DNA from: Maea johnstoni
Lineage: Eukaryota > Annelida > Polychaeta > Spionida > Magelonidae
Assembly: GCA_963942565.1 (NCBI GenBank)
Contig: OZ012697.1
Coordinates: 32,142,172-32,206,171 of the forward strand
Length of the DNA stretch: 64,000 nucleotides
Reading direction: 5' to 3'
Positions 1-11,050 of this stretch are shown here, in pieces (the stretch's first letter is position 1; every line of letters begins with the position of its first letter). The notes under the pieces are model-generated. The model saw nothing but the letters and a program-made list of their open reading frames with translations. It was not told where the DNA came from and made no database searches. The position numbers and the translations under genes are program-made.

Positions 1-171
1 CTACTACTACTACTACTACTTCTACTTCTACTTCTACTACTTCAACTTCTACTACTACTCCTGCTGCAGCTACTACCACTACTACTCCTACTCCTCCAAC
101 ATCTACTACAACTACTACTGCCTGGCATAGTAGTAGCGAGGTTTTTGGGGGAAACGTTTTCAGCTCACGAT
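1..171 (+). repeat. Degenerate CTA/ACT trinucleotide tract
   Basis: This is a CTA-type microsatellite with many substitutions. Read in the frame beginning at base 3, it stays open from the window edge to a stop at about 172 and gives a Thr/Ser/Pro/Ala-rich chain of the mucin-stalk type. A second frame is also open for most of the tract (Tyr/Ser/Phe-rich), so openness alone proves nothing. It may be a plain microsatellite or the end of an upstream exon. Confidence 0.5.
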
Positions 172-471
172 AGTTACCGTAAACTAAGTTGCCAAATCCA
201 TTAATCCCTTATTCTAGGAGCTTTTAAAGGGTTATCTTTTATCATTTTTCGTTGGAGAGGGAGGTGTATATTTGTGATTTAATCTTGTTTCTGCTTCCAG
301 TAATGTTAACAATGTTGCCCCAAATCTCTGTAGGATTGGAATGAATCCATCAATTTCATGCCATACGAGGACTATTTGCGATATATATGCGCTTATATTC
401 CTTTTTATATTCAGCACACAATGGTGCATCTAGTTTATGTGAAGGTGGATTGAAATAATCCCTTGGTGCAG
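164..471 (+). pseudogene. Ladder of decayed LRR mini-exons upstream of gene 1
   Basis: Three short segments resemble the first codons of the large LRR exon that follows. Each sits behind a pyrimidine-rich tract and an AG. The clearest are 164-217 (acceptor cag at 161-163) and 415-471 (acceptor AG at 413-414, donor-like gtgag from 472). A weaker one lies near 300-360. They align with the exon start that encodes the residues leading to the LESI-NP motif, but carry in-frame stops. Similar relics precede genes 2 and 3. I infer remnants of tandemly duplicated LRR exons. They are unlikely to be translated. Confidence 0.55.
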
Positions 472-522
472 GTGAGAAATGTCTGGGGTATATAACTCGC
501 TAAAACTATTTTCTGCTTTCAG

Positions 523-2484
523 CTCACAACAGTGTACCTTATATCCGTGAAGTTGGAATCCATCCATCCCAAAGCATTTGTGGATATTCAGAACACGCTG
601 ACTGAACTGGTGCTCAACAATAATCTCCCTGATACTATTCCAACTGAGAGTCTCAGACCATTGGGAGGACTAACCTACTTGAGTCTGAGAGGCAATCAAA
701 TACAGCATCTCGATGGAGGAAGTTTCCAAAACCTTACAAACCTGAAATTCCTTTACCTACAGGATAATCAAATCACAACTATCATGTACGATTCCTTTCA
801 GAGTTTGGTTGCATTACACAGTCTTAACCTCAGAGAAAACAGCATGACGAATTTTACGGCTGATTTGCAAAAGGTACGATTACTATATTTAGACAGGTGT
901 TTAATAAAAAAGATATTTCATAAACTTCAAATGATATTTGATGACCAGAGGTCAATTAAAAGCCACAAGGATGCATTTTTTGTAAACACACATATATTAC
1001 CACACATGAACGAGACAACATACCTAGGGTTATCTTTTAACTTATTAGAGACAAATGATGTATGTAGTCAAATATGGAGGTATTCCACCAAACATCTAGG
1101 AAACAACCTGATCTATTCCATCTCATCAGGCTGTTTCAGGTATCTTCGATCACTGAAAAGTCTATCCTTAGATGAGAACAATATCTCATTCATAGAGAAG
1201 TATGGATTTGATGGGTTGGAAGAATTACAAACTTTAAGCCTTAGCGGTAATCATTTAACCTATGTGGACAATACCTCCCTAGCTGGTATGCATAATCTGA
1301 ACCAACTTTCACTTCGCAATAACCGAATACGAACAATACAGGACGATTCTTTTGTCTACACATCACGTTTGACGTCTTTAAATCTGGGATATAATGATTT
1401 GGAGGGACAGTATAATGCATGCAACTTAGTATGGAGAAATCTGACACATCTGAAATATCTATTCCTTGATGGAAATAGGATAAATGCAATAACAAACAAT
1501 TGCTTTAAACGTCTTGTGTCATTGCAAAGGCTTGATCTATCTGGTAACAATATATCAGATCTGATAAGCGATGCCTTTACAGGGCTGGACCAATTGACTA
1601 GCTTAGTGCTTACTCAAAATAACATCAAACAGTTAAGCAATGATAATTTCTGTGGCTTTTCCAAACTTTTGTATCTTTACCTTGATCACAATCAAATTGA
1701 AATTATTCATCACCAATCTCTTTTACTGTTAACAAACTTGAAGGGATTATTCCTACAGAGAAACTTCTTGGCAACCAATGACATGTGCCGTACAGTGCAA
1801 GCCAACCTCAAAAGCTTGACGAATCTGATACTTAGTTCAAATCTTATCAAGGCGATACCATATGGCTGTTTTAATCTGCAGTCATCTTTAAAATACCTCA
1901 AGTTACAAAACAACTTTATATCTCACATAGATGATAAAGCCTTTTTCAGGCTAGGAGATTTGAAGTCTTTGCATCTTTCACAAAACGAATTGAAACTGTT
2001 GAGGTCAAGAACGTTTTTTGGCCTTCGAGATCTTACATATCTGGATGTTTCTCAAAACAAGATACGCTATGTCGAACCAGAAACATTTTCTTTAATGCCA
2101 AAATTGCGGGCATTATACTTACAAGAAAATGTTATAGTGACTATCTTTCCACACACATTCATTAGGAAAATACAACTCTTTGTATCACTAGATCACAATC
2201 CCTTGGTCTGCAATTGTAGCATGTCTTGGCTAAAGAGCAAGTATATCTTGGTACATGATGATTCTATTTGTTACAGTGTTACAAATACAGGTAATAAGAC
2301 AGAAAACGTGAAGAAATTTGTGACAGATCACTGCACAGTGACGCCGGATATTCAACCAAATGTAGATTCTCTCAGTAATTTTGCAGTAAGCACCAATCTG
2401 GTCATTGTCATTGTGATTTTAATGGTAATTTTATTGACAGCATTTTTGCTCAGCATTTTTGCTAACTCTATTCAGTGTCTTTAA
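523..2484 (+). CDS. LRR transmembrane receptor, gene 1, large 3' exon
   Basis: The exon follows a strong acceptor (ttctgctttcag, AG at 521-522) and is open from codon CTC at 523 to the TAA at 2482-2484, about 653 residues. The first exon (signal peptide and N-cap) must lie left of the window. It encodes about 20 extracellular LRRs of the LxxLxLxxN type, a C-terminal cap with a CNC motif and two more cysteines, and one membrane helix. It differs from genes 2 and 3 in two ways. About four residues are missing in the LRR after the DVC cysteine. A 13-bp tandem duplication (2438-2450 repeated at 2451-2463) near the end of the membrane helix shifts the frame and replaces the normal tail with a few residues. 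The family resembles Toll-like or other LRR surface receptors without a TIR domain. Ligand and role are unknown; immune or adhesion recognition is inference. A possible AATAAA lies at 2704-2709. Confidence 0.85.
   Translation, partial: LTTVYLISVKLESIHPKAFVDIQNTLTELVLNNNLPDTIPTESLRPLGGLTYLSLRGNQIQHLDGGSFQNLTNLKFLYLQDNQITTIMYDSFQSLVALHSLNLRENSMTNFTADLQKVRLLYLDRCLIKKIFHKLQMIFDDQRSIKSHKDAFFVNTHILPHMNETTYLGLSFNLLETNDVCSQIWRYSTKHLGNNLIYSISSGCFRYLRSLKSLSLDENNISFIEKYGFDGLEELQTLSLSGNHLTYVDNTSLAGMHNLNQLSLRNNRIRTIQDDSFVYTSRLTSLNLGYNDLEGQYNACNLVWRNLTHLKYLFLDGNRINAITNNCFKRLVSLQRLDLSGNNISDLISDAFTGLDQLTSLVLTQNNIKQLSNDNFCGFSKLLYLYLDHNQIEIIHHQSLLLLTNLKGLFLQRNFLATNDMCRTVQANLKSLTNLILSSNLIKAIPYGCFNLQSSLKYLKLQNNFISHIDDKAFFRLGDLKSLHLSQNELKLLRSRTFFGLRDLTYLDVSQNKIRYVEPETFSLMPKLRALYLQENVIVTIFPHTFIRKIQLFVSLDHNPLVCNCSMSWLKSKYILVHDDSICYSVTNTGNKTENVKKFVTDHCTVTPDIQPNVDSLSNFAVSTNLVIVIVILMVILLTAFLLSIFANSIQCL
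2438..2463 (+). repeat. 13-bp tandem duplication in gene 1
   Basis: The 13-mer cagcatttttgct occurs twice head to tail. Genes 2, 3 and 4 have one copy of the corresponding sequence. The extra 13 bases change the reading frame at the cytoplasmic border of the membrane helix. Confidence 0.85.
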
Positions 2485-5456
2485 ACAGTGCACTCAACAC
2501 AATAGGTCACATGTAAGCACACTGCCATCTTCTGGTCCATCTGGGGTCGGATAACCAGTTTTCTACCATAACAGCAAAAGCCTCTCTAAAGTCCACTAGA
2601 GCAGTGGGAGAAACGTGTTTTTAAGTTTGAAAGTCTTTTGTTTATTGCCAGCTCATACTGAAAAGGTATAGATATCAACAGATCCATATTTTGCTCAAAC
2701 TCAAATAAAATAGTTGTTCAATTAAAAGGGGACCTCAAATGATCTGCTCCCTGTCTCTCACTATTTATCAAGTTCAAATGCCGGCCAGGGCATAAGAGAA
2801 AGATGCAAGTGACTTGGGGTTAGGTGATCAATTTTCCTTAGTACTCCCCTCTTCTCCATCACTTACAACTGGCTTCTCAGGAATTAGCTTATATATAACA
2901 GAAAAATGACAATAATCAACATTCCAAATGCCTGTATTAGAAGTCGCAATTTCACTCAGGAACCAGCAGCACCAGGAAATTGTGTCAGTTTAAAGACGTA
3001 CAGGGAATTTCTGCATTTCCAGTCAAAACTATACTTATTTTTCCCGATATCTTTATTTATGATTATGAAATAAAACTCATTTTCAGCTGGTCCTGTCAGA
3101 ACCATCCTTAGTTTTGTTTCCCCAATCTTTATACATAGTAATTCAGTAAAACACTTTTTCATTTATTTAATAGCTAAGCCAATAGTTAGATTGTCAACCA
3201 ATCAATATCATTTGACCTACTATCTTCGGGATTCCAACAATAGAAACTGCATCAATGGGGCCTCAGGTGGTAAGAGTGGTACAGATAGAGACGTAGCTAG
3301 GAAGCGAAATTTTGGAATTAGGCTTTTTGTCACATTTCTTTTGATATTTAGGCTAAATCGCCAAGCCAGTTGTGAATAGTGGAGAGACCAGGGAATCCAG
3401 CCTACAAGTGGTTACTTTTCATTTAAAGACTACTAGAGGTAGTAGTAGAATGAACCCCTTTGATTGTATTTAGCATTTCTAAAGGTATAAATTTGGATTA
3501 CATAGACAGAAAAAATTGCTAGAATTATGCTTAGAAAATGTACATTGTGGAAATTGTTCCAGCTACGGCTTGTAACTGTAACGGACAACTGATGGTTCAA
3601 CCGTTAATTTACATTGGCGCCAATAGATGGCAGCACCTGAGAGTGTGTTATGATATAGTGATTTAGTATTTTGATGGATTTGAGAGGGCTGTGTATTTTG
3701 GTTACTTTTGTTATTACATTTGAGGTGCATTGCTCTAACGAGTTTTGGTGCTGTGGGGATCAAAGTCGTACGTTTTGTTTGAATTATTAATTGCTTAGTT
3801 AGAATAGGAGTACAAGACATGACTGGTGCCAGGATTAGGTTTGATTTAAATTGAAAAAGTGAAGTTTTTACGAAGAAAGTGTGTTTGGAAACTGCCTCTC
3901 ATCACTCAACTTGTGTTTCGGTATTGCAGGTATATCAGAGACTATTTTAAGCTTTGAATTGTGTTGATGGTGATATAGACCATTATAGAAATGGTTTTGG
4001 TGTGATGATGGTTGACGTGATAATAGCTAAAGTGGTGTGATTCTCCTCATGTCAACTAAGTTAAAAGGATGTATGGTACTGTCTGTTGTTTTATTTGGTA
4101 TTACTTAAAGACTAGCGTATTGCTTGTGAGACCAAGTGTTCTGTACGAGTGGTGTGTTGGTTATATTAATCACAAATCTCACTGTCCAAATACGTATTTG
4201 CTCTTTAATGGTCACTTGTAGGTTGAACCCAGATGGGTCCATATGGATGAAGCTGTGCGTCATTTATGTCATTCTTCATCAGGTCATATGCTGTCATGTT
4301 TGAAGTCAATAAAGAAATTAGAAATGAAAAGTGGTGTTCATGTCTTATGTCCTAGCTCTAATTTGCTGTACCTACAAGTTCAACGACTGCTCATGGTAAT
4401 CATCACCATGAGTCTGAAGGAGGATTACAGCACACCCACTAAGGGAGATGCAGCATTGGAAGGCAGCGAGGGGTATTGCAAAGGGTGTGATGACAAGGAA
4501 AGAAAATGAGATCTTGGGTAATTTTGAAATATGTACATATATTATTACGTTCACCCTTTCCATATGACCTGATCACCTTGTCTAAGTCATTAATGAGCAG
4601 AGTAAGAGACAATGATAGTATTTACTTTATTTTACAAATTTCATAAAAACATGGACGTTTCAAACAAATATTGTAAGTAGCCAATGCTAACAGGGTTGTT
4701 TAAAATGTGATATTGGTAAATTATACCTAAAGGAAATTTTCAGTTTTTTGTAATCTTGGCTTTGCTCAAAAGGCATGGAATATGAAGATTGAAATATACA
4801 CCTTCTTTGCATTCTCAACAAGATTCTCAAATCAGAACACCTTAAGCCAGTATTTGCTTTGTATAGGCAACATTTTCAAATAAAAAAAGATTACAACAAG
4901 AAACTGACTCAACGAGATTAAACAATAAGCTACCTTTGTCATGGTCACAATTGATGTATATATAGAGGCTCTATAAATGAAACAGTACCTAGAGTAAAGA
5001 GGATCCAGTGCTAAATGTGTTCCTCTACCATTTAACATGATCGGATGCCCATGAAAAGCAAAATTCCAAATCCAAATCTTGAGAATACGTGCATTATCAT
5101 CTTGCCAACAAAGCCAATTCCTCTAACAGTTGCTGGTAGACGCTTTATCAACTGGTATATATATATATATATAAAAGTATTTTTTCGGTTAACTAACTTA
5201 TGTGAGAGGTCTCTCTCTTGATATAAAATATTAATGTTAACTTTTTAACGAAATGCAAAGGTATATTAAACAAACGTCAAACTAAGGCCAAATAATCGAT
5301 CAAATCATTGCAATCATGACATTGAAGCAAATGTCTAGATAATAAAGTTAGTAATTGTGCTTTGCTATTTCTTGACAGGAATAGATATTGTAATACAAAA
5401 TGCCTTATTCCATAATTATATTTGTTGAGAAATCTGCTGATTGCTCCAGCCCAGTT
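2485..5456. other. Intergenic stretch, no supported gene
   Basis: The first 180 bases match the 3' flank of gene 3 (the former tail codons and the tattgccagct stretch), so they are the old 3' end of gene 1. A SINE-like piece lies at about 2760-2905. The remaining short open frames have no recognisable domain, splice context or paralogue support. Confidence 0.6.
2760..2905 (+). mobile_element. Diverged SINE-like fragment
   Basis: It shares with the element at 9375-9556 a B-box-like start (caagttcaaatgccggcc), a 'gtgacttggggttagg' core and an 'acaactggct' segment near the end. It is an old copy with no visible target duplication. Confidence 0.5.
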
Positions 5457-5706
<250 letters not shown>

Positions 5707-5759
5707 AGCCATGGCATACTTGTTTTATTATACCGAACAAACCCCAATTTGGTAAAATA

Positions 5760-8089
5760 TCAATGAAAATAACAATGACTGCCGGTAGATCCGCTGGTGT
5801 CGTTGAAAAGAGCGTCTGCTGCTTCGACTACAAGGATAAGGTCACGGATGACTGATGACTCACACTTTCCCCGCTAGGCGTTACCAGTGAGAACGGTGGG
5901 CATTTTGCCGGTGGACATTTTGCTGGTGGACATGACGGAATGGCCAACCTTTGTAAGTCAATCACGGCTTACGATTTTCACGTGAGGTATAATAATATGG
6001 CTTAGTGGTCTAATATAATTAAGGCTTTGCAAATGGTTGCTTGCTCTCTAGGTTCGAACAAACGAGAAAAGAATATTAGGATATACAGATAAAAATGATA
6101 GAATTACAATGATAATAACATATAAAAGGGCCATATATTCCTCTAAAACAGGAGTTATCCAACATTGTATCTAGTAGAAAACGGCCAGGCATGAACTATA
6201 TAAAGAGGCTATCGGAGGAAACTGGAAGCGTTTAAAGCACTTCCAAAAGAAGGGACAATATTAAACATTCAAGCAAAAAGGAAAGATGGAGAGTATAAGT
6301 ACTGATATTAACATCTTTATTCGATGTCTTTTCCCTTTACAATACACAATGATAACATCTATGTACAATTAAACCTCCAAGAAGAAGTACTAGACTTCGT
6401 CCGTTGAGACGATGTACATGTATTTGGTGGGATGGTCGAAATCAACAAGTAAGCAAGTATATAATAGATACATATGTATCTAAACGATCATTTGGTCCTC
6501 TTTGGATCAGAAGGCTTTGCTTTTATCCTCCCTCTTTTCTATCAGAGAATCATTATTGACCTTCAACATTGACAATGGACCACTTCTCGGTAATATATTG
6601 TGACACTAAATGACCTTTGTGTGCCAATACACCTTTAAACCCTCAATCACCCACATACTTTTGAAATAGTGTGAATTGTTTTTTATGACAAATTAACATC
6701 CAATTTTCAATCCAGCATAACGTATCACTTTAAGAGATGCAACTGTTCATGTTGATGGTCGGTAGGTAGAAAAGTGTTAAGGGTGGGTGTGTCATTATTG
6801 AAGTCGATTTGGCACTTGTAATACCCTGAAAATCTCTAAATCTGCTATGCGGCTCAACTGTGAAACTAATATATTTATCAAATGTCTTTCAGAAGGACAG
6901 TATTTGCATTATTGTACATAAGATAAAAGAAGTGACGTGTCCGATTTTAGTTAGACAATGTCAAAAAGTGATAAAAGAACAGGTTCTCAAAGATTGGGTT
7001 GATTTACGCAAAGGATAATTTGCGCATAGTATGATAGAACATGCATTAACTACTCTTTCTGCACCAACCCTCTTAATGGAGAAGCTCTATTAACAGGAAA
7101 TAAGCTATGACGCAAGGATGTGGCACTAATGTAGATTTAGATGGGAAGAATTGCATTACAGCCATGCATTTGCTTTAGGTGGGGGACATCCCTTTTGAGT
7201 GGTGAATGGGGAACCCGGGCTACTTATAATTATTTCCAGTGGCTTGAGATAAGACGGTGCTTTTGATTTCCTGGTGCGCCGTTTCCCTCACTATTTACAA
7301 CTGGCTTGTTAGGAGTTAACCTCTATGTAGCAGACAGAAAGGAGAGCAGATTATTTTCCCAAAATGTACAGTTCCCAAGATATTAAATGGTTGATGCCTG
7401 ACAAATATCTGGTTTGAGGTATGGTGGTGGTTAGGATTCTTTTCCCTGGGGCCGTTCTCCCAACTATTTAGAAATAGCTAGGTTTGGGAGGAGGTTGTTT
7501 CAGATTCGAATTCTGTGGTTTACGTCACTACATCCAACTGGCTAGTCATGATCTAGCCTCCTATTAGCAAGAAAGGTTTCTTTAATGGACCAATGGTGGC
7601 TTTATAGTCAGGATTTTGGTTTGATGAGGAGTGCGAATCAAACTATTGGAATAGTGTCTCATTCAGCCATCTTGAAAGAAAGATATCCTTATTTACATAT
7701 TAACAGTAGAAGTCTCCAGGTATCTATTAAGGCCTGTGCTGGGGCTTAGGGTCGCTCCAGCACCACATGATGAACCTGAGTCAGTATTGACACTCTGCAT
7801 AATGCACATGATCCTCAATATTGTGATTCACTACACTGACTCGACGATAAACGCTCAATTCATAAATCCACATGAAAGCAAATGCCGCAGGTTGGCACGT
7901 CCCTCTTCATGCATGTGCTCCATTTCATCTCCCCCCCCCCCCCCCCCCCCCCCCCCGCCCACATCCTCACAACCGAGGTGTCAAAACATGCATTGGCGAT
8001 ATTTACGTCATCAAGTTGTCTTTTATAACATGCAGATTTCAGATGACCGCGCACAAGAATCCCCACCTTAGATATCTTCGATCAGCAGT
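5760..8089. other. Upstream flank of gene 2 (start of unit 1)
   Basis: From about 6510 onward the sequence is clearly related to 24940-27217, which precedes the corresponding exon of gene 3. No coding region is seen before 8090. A paralogous TTAA at 7073-7076 is the empty counterpart of a MITE at 25457-25661. SINE-like tail pieces occur near 7240-7345, and a poly-C run at about 7931-7956. Confidence 0.6.
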
Positions 8090-8383
8090 ATGCCTCAGAT
8101 TCATTTCAACGGTATCAATTTGCTTGTGTTTGTTTCGGCCTTATTTGCCAACAATTGCCAAACAAAACCCTTGGAAATAGCCAAATGTCGTCTAAATGAA
8201 GATTGGATTAATTGCAGTAACATTGGCAACGTTACAAGTATCTCTCTCGACAACTACACAGATCCGGTAGCTGGTCCCCGCAGGAGGATTTCCGTCACCG
8301 ATTGGCCACAAACTAGAGATGAGGATAGGGCAAACTTTTCCGGTCTAAATCACCTACCAGGAAACGCTTTTTGGGGTTTGGAG
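8090..8383 (+). CDS. LRR receptor gene 2, exon 1: signal peptide and N-terminal cap
   Basis: This exon is 98 codons long, opens with ATG, and ends at a consensus donor (GAG|gtaagt, gt at 8384) in phase 0. The product starts with a hydrophobic signal peptide (INLLVFVSALFA, residues 9-20). A short cap with cysteines in CRLNEDWINC follows, then a low-leucine stretch, and finally the start of an LRR (FSGLNHLPGNAFWGLE). The phase-0 acceptor at 11050 continues this LRR in frame, giving a protein of about 774 residues. A damaged copy exists at 27218-27518. The N-cap has fewer cysteines than the usual LRRNT. The start codon is inferred from the signal peptide directly behind it. Confidence 0.85.
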
Positions 8384-9374
8384 GTAAGTTGGCGCTTTTT
8401 CACCCAGCGTTTCCTATCAAATGTTGTTGAGGGACTAGGCTAATCCATTTTTGTGCCCGAGATCTGCATATTGGGATGGTCAACTATCTGAAAAGGGGTA
8501 CAGTATATATTGCTTTAATTTCATTAACTAAATTACTAAGAACAGGGGGAGGAAATGTTTTGATGCAAGTTTGTACCAGACATCAGGTTTGTTCTCGTCT
8601 CAGCTTCACTGAGTGAGAAGCCGAAGGAGGTTAAATTATGCTTGTACTAAAATAAAATGTCCAGCAGTATATTCCCTCGAGGCACATTCATCTTTTTAAG
8701 GGAATTGGATGATGCGAAGTGGAACTTTAAGCACATTATGTGGAATTTGAAATGGTCCTGCACTAGCCTCCCTATGTTATTCTGATAGGCGCAGGCTGCC
8801 ATGCCGGCTGCATCTGCACCCCTAGCGCTGATGGTCAAAAGGCGTATTGCTTCTATGCTGTATGTTTGTATGTTGCCCCTAGCGACAAACAAAGCTATTT
8901 TAAGGCTGGTTGCCAGGGACAACGAACAGTCCTCTATCAGGTCACTGAAGATTGTACTCATTTAATCACCTATCGTTGACCTGTTGCAAGATCTTTGAAA
9001 GAGGGTTTGATTGTCTAATTAGGGTCACAATTTTTATTAAGAAAAAACGCAAAACAGATCTTTGTTGATGAATAGATAACCATGATATACCAAACAGGGA
9101 ATTATCTGAGGACCTAAGAAAATGAAACTTTATTATTTTCCAGACCACTCCACAGGGAGAGTAAATATAACATTAAGTATCCTCCCTCTAGAGAAGAAAG
9201 GGAAATATATTTACTGTATGACTGGTTGCTTGGTTTATATACTGTCAAAGGGAAAGTTTTGATTATTTTCTGTCCCCCCCCCCCCCAAAAAAAAAAAAAA
9301 AAACGGGCTTTAAAATAAAATAAAAAAATTTTCATTTGCTCTTTCGCACTTAGTCTGGGCCTGCTCTGACAGCC

Positions 9375-9556
9375 GTTTGATCTAAAGCGTCGCCACTGCT
9401 GGCTAACTGTCTCTCACCTCTGTCCGGGTTCAATTCCCACCCGGGGCATGTGAAAAAGTTGCCAGTGACTTGGGGTTAGACGCTGATTTTCGCCGGGTAC
9501 TCTAGATTGCTCTAACAGTTAAAACTGGCTAGTCACGACTTAGCCCTAGATGGCAG
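9375..9556 (+). mobile_element. tRNA-derived SINE
   Basis: It shows a B-box-like gggttcaattcccacc preceded by a tRNA-like head, then a conserved body (gccagtgacttggggttag) ending in 'aactggctagtcacgactta'. Diverged pieces of the same body occur near 2760, 7240, 25855, 29660 and 40790. Confidence 0.6.
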
Positions 9557-9559
9557 AAA

Positions 9560-9955
9560 AGTGATGAAAAACGAAATTCCATATACCAAATTCACACCTG
9601 GTCCATTGTAGAAAATATATGGCAGAAGTTAAAATAACTTGCAGAAATCAAATTCATATGTCAGCATTTTGGATAATAAACAGGGCAGAAGTTTGATATA
9701 TGTTACATAAAAAGCTGTAAGACAGAATTTTCATCCACCTTGTTTTTCGACAAATGCTGGTATGTTTATTTTTTTAGCAAATGCTGACATGCATATTGAA
9801 CTTTGGCCATATACATGTATATAAAGTTTCAATCATGTATTCTCCAAAATACTGACACATGAATTTGATTTCTCCCATGTATATTGAACCTTTACCGTGT
9901 ATATTTCGTTTCATTCATTAATTTTCCAAAATGCTAACATATGAATTTGTATTAC
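9560..9955. repeat. Imperfect palindromic element
   Basis: 'caaattcatatgtcagcattttgg' near 9648 recurs in reverse complement near 9925-9950, and outer parts are also loosely complementary. It is probably an old fold-back nonautonomous transposon. No target duplication is visible. Confidence 0.4.
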
Positions 9956-10841
9956 TACTGTATTACTCCCTACATATATGATTGGCAATAGAATTTCATT
10001 GAAAGTGGTAGAATTTGCCAAATACACATTAACATTTAGGCTTCCAAATAACCTCTGTTTGACCTTGAAACCAAGATCAAAATCAAAGTCAGTCATGCGA
10101 TACATGTCATTAGATAGAGTATGGTATATGTCCTCTACAATGAGCTGTCACTTGTATCATGAAGTGGATAGTTCGAATTCTTATGGCCAAATCTCCTACC
10201 CCAAACCTATCTTTTTTCCAGTATGTTTGACCTAAAATTGGTCACCAGGCTAATCCTAGGGTGGTCTGCTGAACCGATTCTAGAAAAAATCTGACGGTGT
10301 CCCCAAATGGTGGCACGTTACTTTCATAAATCCCAGATAGTCCCCTATCATTTTAGATCAAGAAAAAAGAATAACACGGTGGGCAAACTAATTCTCATTT
10401 TAGAGCCTTTTGAAGATTTGGTCGCTAGACTTAATTCTTCAAAGTACTTGTCAGTCATCATTGCTTTCCCAAAGATTCAGAGATCATAGGGTGTAGTCCT
10501 GGCTTTATATGCAAGTGTAATACCTAGTACATAATCAGTCCCTATGTCTGAACTCTTGGGACATTCTTCAGTGGAAGTGCTGTAAAAAAGGGTGTGTTAT
10601 TTCTGAAATTTCAACTGAAATTGTTTAACCTTATATACTTTTTCCATTTAAACCTTGTAATAGAGGGAATCTATTTTTGCCCCAACTATTTTACCAGGCT
10701 GAGTTTAAAACTGCAACTCCTGAATACTGTGCTGCCATCTATAGTTTGAGAGATATTACAACCTACTTAACGCCTAGTAAATATAGTGTTAGGGGGATTA
10801 TACCTGAATTGTAGCAATTAACACAGAATTGTAGCAAGTCT

Positions 10842-10998
10842 ACCGTAAGACTAGTTTCCTTGAAGTTTATATCCATTAATCCTATGACGTAGCGGAGACC
10901 CTATTTGATTAATCCTGACTAATATTCTTTTCTGTTTTCATCACACGATTGTGCTTTTATTTGCCATGATGGTGGATGCCATTGATCCGATGCAGTAG
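10842..10998 (+). pseudogene. Decayed LRR mini-exons upstream of gene 2 exon 2
   Basis: Two relics align with the beginning of the exon at 11051: about 10842-10895 (core ccttgaagtttatatccattaatcc) and 10942-10998. The second has the same length (57 bases) and end point as the relics at 415-471 and 32510-32566, but its acceptor AG has become AT. Confidence 0.55.
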
Positions 10999-11050
10999 CT
11001 GAGATTATTTTCGGAATTTATATCTGACTTTATTCCTTTTCTGCTTTCAG

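Larger units (their letters stand above)
8384..11050 (+). other. Intron 1 of LRR gene 2
   Basis: Its boundaries are gtaagt and ctgctttcag. It contains a C/A homopolymer run (about 9274-9303), a tRNA-SINE (about 9375-9556), a palindromic stretch (about 9560-9950) and two decayed LRR mini-exons near its 3' end. Nothing else coding was recognised. Confidence 0.75.

Noticed and set aside
4243-4509. 88-codon open frame
   Set aside because: No domain, no splice context and no copy in the duplicated units. Length is within chance for this composition.
7736-8071. Frame of 111 codons before LRR exon 1, with a proline run
   Set aside because: It spans a poly-C tract. The paralogous region in unit 2 does not keep the frame.
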